Origin: Diprion similis
Lineage: Eukaryota; Arthropoda; Insecta; Hymenoptera; Diprionidae
Length of the DNA stretch: 64,000 nucleotides
Direction: 5' to 3'
Assembly (NCBI RefSeq): GCF_021155765.1
Contig: NC_060106.1
Span: 11,105,501 to 11,169,500, forward strand
Made by a program: the position numbers and the translations under genes
The notes under the pieces: generated by a model
The model's input: only the letters and a program-made list of their open reading frames with translations
Database searches by the model: none
Told to the model about the DNA's origin: nothing
Shown: positions 1 to 10,483 of the stretch, in pieces
How positions within the stretch are numbered: position 1 is the first letter of the stretch
Layout of the letters: the number at the start of each line of letters is the position of its first letter

Positions 1-3000
1 CTTGTATGACCCTTTCTAGATTAATTAGACCCCCAGGAACTCAGAAGACACAACAAAAAAAGCGTACGACCAACAGCAGAGAAATTACGACGCAAAGACC
101 AGCAGCAGAAAAATTGAGGAAATATGTTTTTCGTTTTTTGGCTGTAACTTTTGAACCGTTGCTCGCAGAGTATTGAGCCTGCGATCAACCGTTTTCTCTC
201 GCAAAATTACGTAGGAATAGTGCCTGAAAGAATCAATCGCAGCACTTTCCATAATCGTCGAAATTTTCGCAAAAAATCCAAAGGGGTTAACCTTACTTTT
301 TTGGTCATTTTTGGAGCCGAGAATTTTTCGTCTCGGAATCGATCTGTATGACCCTTTCTAGATTAATTAGACCCCCAGGAACTCGGGAAAAACAACAAAA
401 AAAGCGTAGGACCAACAGCAGAGAAATTACGACGCAAACACCAGCAGCAGAAAAATTTACAAAATACATCTTTCGTTTTTTGACCGTAACTTTTGATCCG
501 TTACTTGCAGAGTATTGAGCCTGCGATCAATCGTTTTCTCTCGCAAAATTACGTAGGAATAGTGCCTGAAAGAATCAATCGCAGCACTTTTCAGAATCGT
601 CGAAATTTTCGCAAAAAATCCAAAGGGGTTAACCTTCCTTTTTTGGTCATTTTTGGAGCCGAGAATTTTTCGTCTCGGAATCGATCTGTATGACCCTTTC
701 TAGATTAATTAGACCCCCAGGAACTCGGGAAAAACAACAAAAAAAGCGTAGGACCAACAGCAGAGAAATTACGACGCAAACACCAGCAGCAGAAAAATTT
801 ACAAAATACATCTTTCGTTTTTTGACCGTAACTTTTGATCCGTTACTTGCAGAGTATTGAGCCTGCGATCAATCGTTTTCTCTCGCAAAATTACGTAGGA
901 ATAGTGCCTGAAAGAATCAATCGCAGCACTTTTCAGAATCGTTGAAATTTTCGCAAAAAATCCAAAGGGGTTAACCTTACTTCTTTGGTTATTTTTGGAG
1001 CCGAGAATTTTTCGTCTCGAAATGGACTTGTATGACCCTTTCTAGATTAATTAGACCCCCAGGAACTCAGAAGACACAACAAAAAAAGCGTACGACCAAC
1101 AGCAGAGAAATTACGACGCAAAGACCAGCAGCAGAAAAATTGAGAAAATACGTTTTTCGTTTTTTGGCTGTAACTTTTGAACCGTTGCTCGCAGAGTATT
1201 GAGCCTGCGATCAACCGTTTCCTCTCGCAAAATTACGTAGGAATAGTGCCTGAAAGAATTAATCGCAGCACTTTCCATCATCGTCGAAATTTTCGCAAAA
1301 AATCCAAAGGGGTTAACCTTACTTTTTTGGTCATTTTTGGAGCCGAGAATTTTTCGTCTCGGAATCGATCTGTATGACCCTTTCTAGATTAATTAGACCC
1401 CCAGGAACTCGGGAAACACAACAAAAAAAGCGTAGGACCAACAGCAGAGAAATTTCGACGCAAACACCAGCAGCAGAAAAATTTACAAAATACATCTTTC
1501 GTTTTTTGACCGTAACTTTTGATCCGTTACTTGCAGAGTATTGAGCCTGCGATTAATCGTTTTCTCTCGCAAAATTACGTAGGAATAGTGCCTGAAAGAA
1601 TCAATTGCAGCACTTTTCAGAATCGTCGAAATTTTCGCAAAAAATCCAAAGGGGTTAACCTTACTTTTTTGGTCATTTTTGGAGCCGAGAATTTTTCGTC
1701 TCGAAATGGACTTGTATGACCCTTTCTAGATTAATTAGACCCCCAGGAACTCAGAGGACACAACAAAAAAAGCGTACGACCAACAGCAGAGAAATTACGA
1801 CGCAAAGACCAGCAGCAGAAAAATTGAGAAAATACGTTTTTCGTTTTTTGGCTGTAACTTTTGAACCGTTGCTCGCAGAGTATTGAGCCTGCGATCAACC
1901 GTTTTCTCTCGCAAAATTACGTAGGAATAGTGCCTGAAAGAATCAATCGCAGCACTTTCCATAATCGTCGAAATTTTCGCAAAAAATCCAAAGGGGTTAA
2001 CCTTACTTTTTTGGTCATTTTTGGAGCCGAGAATTTTTCGTCTCGGAATCGATCTGTATGACCCTTTCTAGATTAATTAGACCCCCAGGAACTCGGGAAA
2101 AACAACAAAAAAAGCGTAGGACCAACAGCAGAGAAATTACGACGCAAACACCAGCAGCAGAAAAATTTACAAAATACATCTTTCGTTTTTTGACCGTAAC
2201 TTTTGATCCGTTACTTGCAGAGTATTGAGCCTGCGATCAATCGTTTTCTCTCGCAAAATTACGTAGGAATAGTGCCTGAAAGAATCAATCGCAGCACTTT
2301 TCAGAATCGTCGAAATTTTCGCAAAAAATCCAAAGGGGTTAACCTTACTTCTTTGGTCATTTTTGGAGCCGAGAATTTTTCGTCTCGAAATGGACTTGTA
2401 TGACCCTTTCTAGATTAATTAGACCCCCAGGAACTCAGAAGACACAACAAAAAAAGCGTACGACCAACAGCAGAGAAATTACGACGCAAAGACCAGCAGC
2501 AGAAAAATTGAGAAAATACGTTTTTCGTTTTTTGGCTGTAACTTTTGAACCGTTGCTCGCAGAGTATTGAGCCTGCGATCAACCGTTTCCTCTCGCAAAA
2601 TTACGTAGGAATAGTGCCTGAAAGAATTAATCGCAGCACTTTCCATCATCGTCGAAATTTTCGCAAAAAATCCAAAGGGGTTAACCTTACTTTTTTGGTC
2701 ATTTTTGGAGCCGAGAATTTTTCGTCTCGGAATCGATCTGTATGACCCTTTCTAGATTAATTAGACCCCCAGGAACTCGGGAAACACAACAAAAAAAAGC
2801 GTAGGACCAACAGCAGAGAAATTTCGACGCAAACACCAGCAGCAGAAAAATTTACAAAATACATCTTTCGTTTTTTGACCGTAACTTTTGATCCGTTACT
2901 TGCAGAGTATTGAGCCTGCGATCAATCGTTTTCTCTCGCAAAATTACGTAGGAATAGTGCCTGAAAGAATCAATTGCAGCACTTTTCAGAATCGTCGAAA

Positions 3001-3735
3001 TTTTCGCAAAAAATCCAAAGGGGTTAACCTTACTTTTTTGGTCATTTTTGGAGCCGAGAGTTTTTCGTCTCGGAATCGATCTGTATGACCCTTCCTAGAA
3101 TAATTAGACCCCCAGGAACTCAGGAAACACAACAAAAAAAGCGTAGGACCAACAGCAGAGAAATTACGACGCAAACACCAGCAGCAGAAAAATTGAGAAA
3201 AGACGTCTTTCGTTTTTTGGCTGTAACTTTTTAACTGTTCCTCGCAGAGTGATGAACCTGCGATCAATCGTTTTCTCTCGCAAAATTACGTCGGATTAGC
3301 GCCTGAAAGAAATAATTGCAGCACTTTACAGAATCGTCGAAATTTTCGCAAAAAATCCAAAGGGGTTAGCCTTACTTTTTTGGTCATTTTTGGAGCCGAG
3401 AATTTTTTGTCTTGGAATCGACTTGTATGACCCTTCCTAGATTTATTAGACCCCCAGGAACTCAGAAAACACAACAAAAAAAGCGTAGGACCAACAGCAG
3501 AGAAATTACGACGCAAAAACCAGCAGCAGAAAAATTGAGAAAATACGTCTCTCGTTTTTTGGCTGTAACTTTCGAATTGTTGCTCGCAGAGTGATGAACC
3601 TGCGATCAATCGTTTCCCCTCGCAAAATTACGTTGGAATAGTGCCTGAAAGAATTGATAGTAGCTTCCGAAAAACACGCATGGAAAATCGCGTAAAACAT
3701 GCACGCTTTTCATCAACCGTACTTTTTTGTTCAGG
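1..3735. repeat. 342-bp satellite array with higher-order (AB)n structure, array edge
   Basis: Eleven to twelve head-to-tail copies of a 342-bp unit. The landmark gaccctttctagattaatt recurs at 8, 350, 692, 1034, 1376, 1718, 2060, 2402 and 2744, and in variant form (gacccttcctag) at 3087 and 3429. One unit is 343 bp because of an extra A near 2790. Two subtypes alternate: A carries ttgaaccgttgctcgcagag, B carries ttgatccgttacttgcagag. The order is A B B A B A B A B and then two more diverged units. Copies 1368 bp apart share private variants, so the larger unit is a tetramer (A1 B1 A2 B2). Similarity fades after about 3655 and is last visible near 3714-3735. The array continues beyond the left end of the window. 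Confidence 0.97.
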
Positions 3736-4044
3736 TAATGACTATCTCATACAATACTTTCCAAATTTTGTCTAAGACGAGGTATATCACACAACTCTAT
3801 CCTATTATAATAGTCGAAATTATTGTATTATGTTCAATTGAGATTTCGCATGTCTGTTTTTGTTTTACTTTCACACTATCAGGTAATTTGTCAAATTACT
3901 ACACACTGACACCTAAACACCTGTAATAGAGTAATGACATCTTGAATAAACAGCTGAAAGTTGACATGTATAAATTTGTGATTTTTCTCCTACACCCTTT
4001 CAGTAATTCTGCGAATATTCAATGTATTTGTGGCCGTAAATCTT

Positions 4045-4392
4045 GATGCATTGTTGAAAGGGGTTAGCCTCGCTTTTTGGGGATTTTTTAATGCATGAAT
4101 TTTCAGATTTAGAATTGATTTGACCGACTCTTCTCAGCCTAATTGTACCCTTAGAAATACTAAGCAGACATCTAGAACAGCGTTGGACCATTAGTTGGAG
4201 AAATACTTTTAAATTTTCTCGTCTTTTCGCTGCCACTTCTCATCTGTTGATCGTAGTGCATTCGAACTGCGCGCAATCGATTCCTATCGCAACATTACGT
4301 CGATATAGTGCATCAAAGAATCGATTCCCGTATTATTCAAAGTTGTTGAAATTTACGGTAAAAATCCAAAGGGGTTAGCCTCACTATTTTTT
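4045..4392. repeat. Decayed outlier satellite monomer
   Basis: A diverged copy of the same satellite unit, separated from the array by about 310 bp of unrelated sequence. It begins with gaaaggggttagcc near 4057 and runs through a degenerate form of the gttgatcgtag/gcaatcgattcctatcgcaacattacgtcg segment at about 4247-4300. It ends at a second aaaggggttagcc near 4369, so it spans one monomer of about 312 bp between equivalent points. The similarity is clear over several blocks, but many substitutions and short deletions are present, as expected for the eroding border of a satellite array. Confidence 0.8.
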
Positions 4393-6800
4393 TATTCCCC
4401 TGTAGCCTCCTGTAGATACATCTTGCAGCGGTAACGTGCAGAAAATTCTTCCGGGGAAGTGGCAAACATCAAAATTTTGTCATCGATTAATTGTCTTATG
4501 ATATTTCGAAGTCTATTTGATGTCTTATTAATCTGTAAAAAAAAAAAGAAATTAGATATGTATTCAAGTAGTTTTCCCAGTCTTGCTTCTGCGACATGAC
4601 CCTCTCTCTGCTTTTCGTAGCCACGCGACCATTTCAAATACACTAATGAATTATCTCAGTCTCTATAGTTATCAACCATCGATGTAACAAATATAACTTA
4701 CGCTCAATTCGTCAAACTCTGCATTATAGGACTTACTCCGTTCAGAATGTCGTCAATAGAATATCACGCTACTGTATAAAAGCACCGAGAAAATATCTTT
4801 CTGTTTGACGATCTCGTGATACCAAATTCTCTTCACAACGATTTACTGGTCACAGAAAATTCAAGGCCCCCAGTCACGATTCGGGTATGAAAGAAGGCTC
4901 GTCTTCATTTGTGATAAGGAAATTGTTTGCACAAATTTTCACTTCGAAAAGGTAGAATCATCGCGATCATCAGTCATTCTAGACGGAGAAAATTAGCAAG
5001 AGAAAACATTAGACGATATTATAGAAGAGCGTAAGTCAAACGGTCTCCGAACACTGATTTTTACAAGAATTCTAGTTACGCGGTAAGTGAAATGAGCCAT
5101 AAATTCTCAAATCGTCATTTCAGCCAGATTTCATCGAGCTTCTCATGGTTAGTCTCGACCTTTTTTCACTCTCTCCATTTACCGATTGTAAAATAGTTCA
5201 GCACAATCGGAGGGATGAAAAACTTTTGACCAAAGTTATAGCCGTACGTTCGAAACGCCACGGTGACAATGCACGACTTGGTACCGTGGTCGTGGGACAC
5301 AATGCCTCAAAGGCAAAGTTTGAAGGTTTATAGGTCATAAAATGACGGAAGTCTCGGCCGCACAGCTTCCGTGACCATAGCCTGCATAGGTGGAGCAGCA
5401 TTGCCTCCTGCTGGAAGCCTCCGTGCTGTGCCGGTGGAATTCATTCATTTATCCCAAATTAGAACGCATTCAGTTTTATGACCGCGGTCGTCAGTTGCTA
5501 GAACAATGTCATTGATCATCCGGACGATATACCTGCAGACATTCTCTTCTGTGATCTTTGTTCGCCGACGAACGTTTCTGCGACTGAAAAGTAAACAAGA
5601 AATTTTATTTACCTACTTATACTCAAAGCGAATAACCGAACTGAATGGGAATCGTACTTTTTTCAGAATGCAACTTATTCACTTGGACTTCGCACTAGGA
5701 GTCTGCTTGCATTCCGTTACGTTATTGAGATGTGAAACCTTACATATATAAATAATTATACAGTGTTCCAGAACAAACGCTTTGGTTTATACGTCTGAGC
5801 AAGGAAGAAGTTTGAAACGGAGTTATGATTAATGTCGACAAGCCCTTCGTGACAGGATTCAAGGACGACGAATATCTCGAGTGGGTAGGTTCGTGGTGCC
5901 CGAGTTGCTGGGCGGCTTTGTCTAATCAGCTCGAAGAACAAAACGGCTTTGTGTCTCGGGGCGCTACGTTCACCGCTGTCATCTGGACCGGGTTCGAAGC
6001 GGCCGTAGATCCTGCACGTTCTTCGCTGCAGGATCCTGCCGCCGTTGTCCTGCATTATTTAGCGACAATTACCGAAGCTTTCTATGTCCCGCGCAACGTG
6101 CAGCGAGCACCAGAGTCGGCTTGTCAAAGGCGATAAAGACGAGAAATTGTTGCAGTTCATTACCGCGGAAAAATAATTCATCGCGCTTGACCTGTAGAGA
6201 AAACCACTGATTACCAGGAAAATGTTGATCAACCTGCAAGAATCTCTAGACCGTGTGATTCTGCGACTGCTCAAGACGCATTGGATGAACAATTATCGAG
6301 AAATTCTTTCCGTTCGCTCTCTGTACAAAGCAGAACAATTTCCGTGGCGTCGTGAGGCTCTACATTTTACAATCAGGAGCGTTTTCTTGTTTTTCAAGTC
6401 CACCGGGAGGATGAAAGGATCGAAAATCGTTGCTAGGAATGACGCTGCTCTGAAAGTTCTATTTGTAGTCCCTGAAGTTGATCGCTTCACGCCTCGAAAT
6501 TGGAAACAGCCCCTAAGAAGTCTGGGGAGATAATTCCGGAATTTCGAAAACTGTTTGTAACTGGAGTACCGCTCGACTTTCTTGTCAACGCTGGTTGAAT
6601 TATGGCGCGAAGGTCTCACTCTGCTCCGCACATCCACGTTTCTCGAGTTCCCAAACTCTCTAGTAGTTCAATTTTTCTGCAGAAAAACTTCACCTCGGTA
6701 CGCGACGACACATAAGAACGCACAACGATATCTCAGAAAAACTCGTCATTTACAACGCAGTTTTGATCACGTGAAAATTTACTATACGCTCCAAAGCCGA
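4393..6800. other. Non-coding stretch, no supported gene
   Basis: Mostly AT-rich unique sequence. A more GC-rich patch at about 5840-6130 holds overlapping open frames on both strands (for example 5825-6136 on the plus strand), but none shows a recognisable domain, signal peptide or convincing splice sites. I see no gene here that I can defend. Confidence 0.5.
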
Positions 6801-6962
6801 ATGGAATATGACTCTTTGACACGCTTGTACTTAGCTTTCTTGCTCTTTTCCTCTGCTTGGATAACCACGGCCTCGACACCCTCCCTGACGTGTTGGACGT
6901 GCCTTGAGCCGAATGCGCCAACTTCCCTTCCGCGGCCTATTTACTTTTTCTCGGAGGTTTGA
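6801..6962 (+). CDS. Possible first exon of a small cysteine-rich secreted protein
   Basis: An ATG at 6801 opens a frame with a good signal-peptide shape: a short polar start, a hydrophobic core (LYLAFLLFSSAW) and small residues (TTAST) before SLTCWTC. An L-x-C-x-x-C just after the signal peptide is how Ly6/three-finger proteins begin. The frame stops at 6960-6962. Further cysteine-bearing open sequence follows at about 7020-7190, including a C-G-P-G-S-L-C segment, but I could not join it with a clean donor and acceptor in phase. It could be an incomplete gene, a decayed one, or chance. Confidence 0.22.
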   Translation: MEYDSLTRLYLAFLLFSSAWITTASTPSLTCWTCLEPNAPTSLPRPIYFFSEV

Positions 6963-7199
6963 GCACGGCGACACCCCCGCCGAATGAGTTATCGCCGGAG
7001 CCCTCTCAATTACCCTAATGAGCACAAATGCCAATACACAGCAATGCCTACCTCCGAACATCTCCGTCTAAGGTACGTCTTATTTTTAAACCAAAGGGTT
7101 GTGTTGACGAATTTGCGGTCGAACCGCCGGCTTTGAATGCAGGTTGCGGTCCCGGTTCTTTGTGTATCCACCCGCAAGGATCTTACTCGTTATACTTAC

Positions 7200-8406
7200 T
7201 ACTTTGGTATTCTGAAAAAAATCGTTAAGTAGTACTTGTTTATTATTAATAATAAAAATCAGCAATTCTTTGAACAAAATTTCCTTGCATTGCACGCCTG
7301 AGGAATCATTATCTCCAGTCATCGTTGTCAAGGATACAATTGACATGTTTCCAAGTGACACGCGGTCGATTCATATTTGATTTCTTGCCAACGAAGATGG
7401 CGTATTTGACGACAATAGTTGACTACATGTCAACGATACATTCACGAATGGACAAAACTAGGTTCTCAATTTACAGTCAACAATAGTCTACAGGTCGACT
7501 TTAAATTAACTTGCCATCAAAAAATAGTCAGGCAAAACTTTGAAATTTTCTTAATTACCAGATTTTTTCATCCTATTACATTTACCATTGCGAGTTTTAC
7601 ACAATATCCAATTTTCATCTCACCCTTGACTTGAGTGTAACGGTTTTCAGGACATTCCTGACCATATGATTAGCACGGCTTCGACTCTTGGCTTATATTG
7701 ACAGTCATATCAAATTTTAAGCGAATAGTCACCGTTTTGTCGGTTTCTTGTCAAGAAACTACTGCTACTGAATTCCATTCGATTGATTAGAATCATCATC
7801 ACATCTTTGATTTCGGCTGTTTTATTACAAATATTTCAAAGAAGCTAGTCAGCGCGATGGTTCGAAAATTTTGTAAATATCGTGTATGAAGAGGGAGCCA
7901 TATTCCATAATCTTTGAGAGGGTAAAATAGAGAACGTTATAACCATTTGATTACACTGCTCACAACTCCGTTGAAGAGAATTGTGAAGGTAACATACAGA
8001 AGTGCCCACACTACCGGAGACCACGAGATTAGCTCCAACCCCGGGGCAAACAATGCAGCATTATTCTACAGCGGGTAAGGATCGCGTTCTTCTGCATCGA
8101 CCGTGGCTACGTCACCGCGAAAACGTCGGTTTATCCACTAGGCTATTTAGGGTACCCCGAATTGGGGTGCGTCAACGAGGAACGATGGTTCTCTGTTTAA
8201 AATATTTTTATAATATTTTCAAAAGATGAGAATTAAAAACAAATCATTTTTTTCAAACATCGAAACTTAGTACATAAATTTGGAATTATCAAAGTTGTCA
8301 ATTCCATGAAAAAATATACGCATAGAGGGAAATAAAATTAAATCATTGGTGAGAAAATGTGCCAAAAACACAACTAAAGAAGGATTCTGTATGTAGTATC
8401 CGAACT
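7200..8406. other. Non-coding stretch
   Basis: AT-rich unique sequence with only short open frames; no domain, repeat or RNA gene recognised. Confidence 0.4.
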
Positions 8407-8685
8407 ATGGACTATGTGCAGAAATTGTTACTATTATTAACACCTTTACTAGTTGTTTCACTGATAGGACTCGTATTTTTTACGTATTTAAGTTATTCTA
8501 ACAAAGAATCGGGCTTGAAAGTCTGTAGGAATTTCTTCGGGTATGCTCCGTTATTTTTTGCATTCTATGGGTTTTTCCCCAAGGAACTTGTAATGACGTA
8601 TAAAGTTCCGGAGCAAAAGATTAACGAAGTCATCTGGATTTCCAAAACTGAAATACGTATAAGATTAAAAACATTCCGGTGTTGA
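8407..8685 (+). CDS. Hypothetical small hydrophobic ORF
   Basis: A 92-codon frame from the ATG at 8407. Residues about 5-30 form a strong hydrophobic segment (KLLLLLTPLLVVSLIGLVFF) and a second aromatic-rich hydrophobic stretch follows at about 42-58. The tail is lysine-rich. No family recognised, no splice signals needed, and composition is AT-rich like the flanks, so it may be a chance frame or an eroded membrane-protein fragment. It sits downstream of the convergent nuclease gene and overlaps nothing else. Confidence 0.15.
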   Translation: MDYVQKLLLLLTPLLVVSLIGLVFFTYLSYSNKESGLKVCRNFFGYAPLFFAFYGFFPKELVMTYKVPEQKINEVIWISKTEIRIRLKTFRC

Positions 8686-8785
8686 CGTTTGTAGAAGGGG
8701 CAAGCAGAAGTAGAAAAACGAAACATATATTTGCAATCTGCACAGGAATTGTAATTCTCTGTCGGCACATATTAAACAATTGTTT

Positions 8786-8791
8786 TTTATT
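8786..8791 (-). terminator. Polyadenylation signal for the nuclease gene
   Basis: TTTATT on the plus strand reads AATAAA on the minus strand, 134-139 nt downstream of the nuclease stop codon. The position fits a normal short 3' UTR. Confidence 0.45.
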
Positions 8792-8924
8792 TGAAATTGG
8801 TTTCATTTATCAGAACATACTTCGTTTGATAACCGGTGACGATTTTAACAGCATGACAATCAGCTGACCGATTAATAGTCTAACTCTGCGCTGATAAATT
8901 CTTAAAGCGAATATTGATTAGATT

Positions 8925-10483
8925 CTACGTCAATATGTCAACGACGGTGAGTTCCGGTAAGGTTGGAACAACTTCCCTCAGATCGTCGATGGTGCAGGCG
9001 TAAGAGATGCCCTTCTCAATGCTATCCGCGGTCCAAGTCAGCCACGTGATCTTGCTGCTTATATCGTCGCAGATGTAGTAGTCCGATGTCACTTCGGTGA
9101 TGTACGGATTGTTAACACCGACGAAGGCAGTTCCCTTCTGCGTGAGCGGATCGTAAATGATTTTCCAGAAGAATTTCGGAACTGGCAGGGCACGTTCGTC
9201 TCCAGAGGCGTAGAAATATATAGGTTGTTCCAAGTTATTGACGTCGAGGAGGGTTGTGATGCCATGGACACCCGTGTAGACGTCGAGGTCCACCTGAGAG
9301 TTACTGGCATAGTCCCTGACGTCCGACTCCAAGTACATCCAGTTCGCTCCGTTGAAGGTTTGCCACTGCGGGTGGCAGTTCACGTACCAGAAAGTGGACC
9401 AATGGGCCGAGCCGTAGACGAAGTCAGCCTTCGCGGTGATGTGACCTCGAGCGAAGTAGTAGTTCGAGGAGCTGCTGATGTACGTGGCGCCGAGATCGGT
9501 GGAGTTCACGATGAGGGAGACCGTCGCCCTCTGGACCGACCTGGTGAACTGGGTGTTTACGTTGTAGTCACCCCAGAAGTCGCCTTGGGACCAGCTGGGC
9601 CTCGGATAGCTGCGCTGGTAGCCACCGATGGTTTTGGTCAGGTTGAACTTGGTCCAATAGGTGAAGTAGATGTCGTCGTCACGGCAGATTTCAATCGTCC
9701 TCAGGAACTCATCTCCAAGATCGAATCCGATCTCGAGCTGGCTGTACTTGTTCAGACAGGCTTCCCCAGTTCTCCTGACGGTACTTGATGGCACGAAACT
9801 GCACACCAAATCGCCAAATTCGTACTCCACCGAGTTTACCAGGAATGTTTTGTCGCTGACGCAGTACGCCTCGATGTCCTGGACATCCTCATTGCCCACA
9901 CCCACCAGATAGTTGTTGTCTCCCACGCATGCCAGACGAAGTTCCTCGTTTTCTGCGAAGACCAACGTCCCGCTGGTGTCTACGGGCAATACGTAACTGA
10001 CTTCTTGACCTTTTGGCACCAGGATCAGTGGCTGCGGGTCGTTCAGGTCTCCGTTCAGGGACACGGAGCATCCACCTATAAGCATTAATTTTTCAATGAG
10101 CTAGGTTTTTACGGTGATGCTCACCTTAATTTACTCATGTCAAAACAAAATGCTCAAATTGAGAATAAACCAACAAGAGTGTTCTAATCATAAATTGAAC
10201 TGAAGGTATTTACACATTCGGTAACAATATACGTAAGACTTGGGACAAATTAGAGAAAAAAAGTAACAAATTTCTATCGGTGCTGGTAAGTTTCTTGATG
10301 AATTTTTCATGCAAAGTACTTCGATTATGTAATTATACACGACACAATATTTTGAGCATGAATAACGACGAATCTAATGATTTAGAAAAATGTAATTATA
10401 AAAGTAAATGACTTACTGCTTCGAGTTGGCGAGGCATTCGTCGATGCAATCGCAATTGCGAGGAGCGTCGTGAGCCAGATCAT
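8925..10483 (-). CDS. DNA/RNA non-specific endonuclease, secreted (insect dsRNase type)
   Basis: Two exons, 10483-10417 and 10075-8925, joined across a 341-bp intron (donor A|gtaagt, acceptor tatag|GT), give a 405-residue protein. Exon 1 encodes a signal peptide (MIWLTTLLAIAIASTNAS), so the product is secreted. The C-terminal half matches the Endonuclease_NS fold. It has the active-site segment A-R-G-H at residues 231-234, with H234 as the expected general base. About twenty residues on comes N-C-H-P-Q at 255-259, then N264 and N267-W268; the first Asn is the usual Mg-ligand position. The family hydrolyses DNA and RNA without sequence preference; in insects such enzymes are gut, saliva or venom nucleases that degrade dsRNA (known for the family). 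The usual Asp of DRGH is Ala here. The start is well supported because it opens the signal peptide. It is not in any cluster of related genes. Confidence 0.9.

Noticed and set aside
151-3088. Repeated 66-codon open frames in the satellite units
   Set aside because: They recur because the 342-bp unit is a multiple of three and is homogenised. Subtype copies lose the frame freely (the unit starting near 692 has a stop), and the product has no protein-like features.
9225-9788. 187-codon plus-strand frame
   Set aside because: It lies antisense inside the nuclease coding exon and mirrors its codon pattern; no independent evidence.
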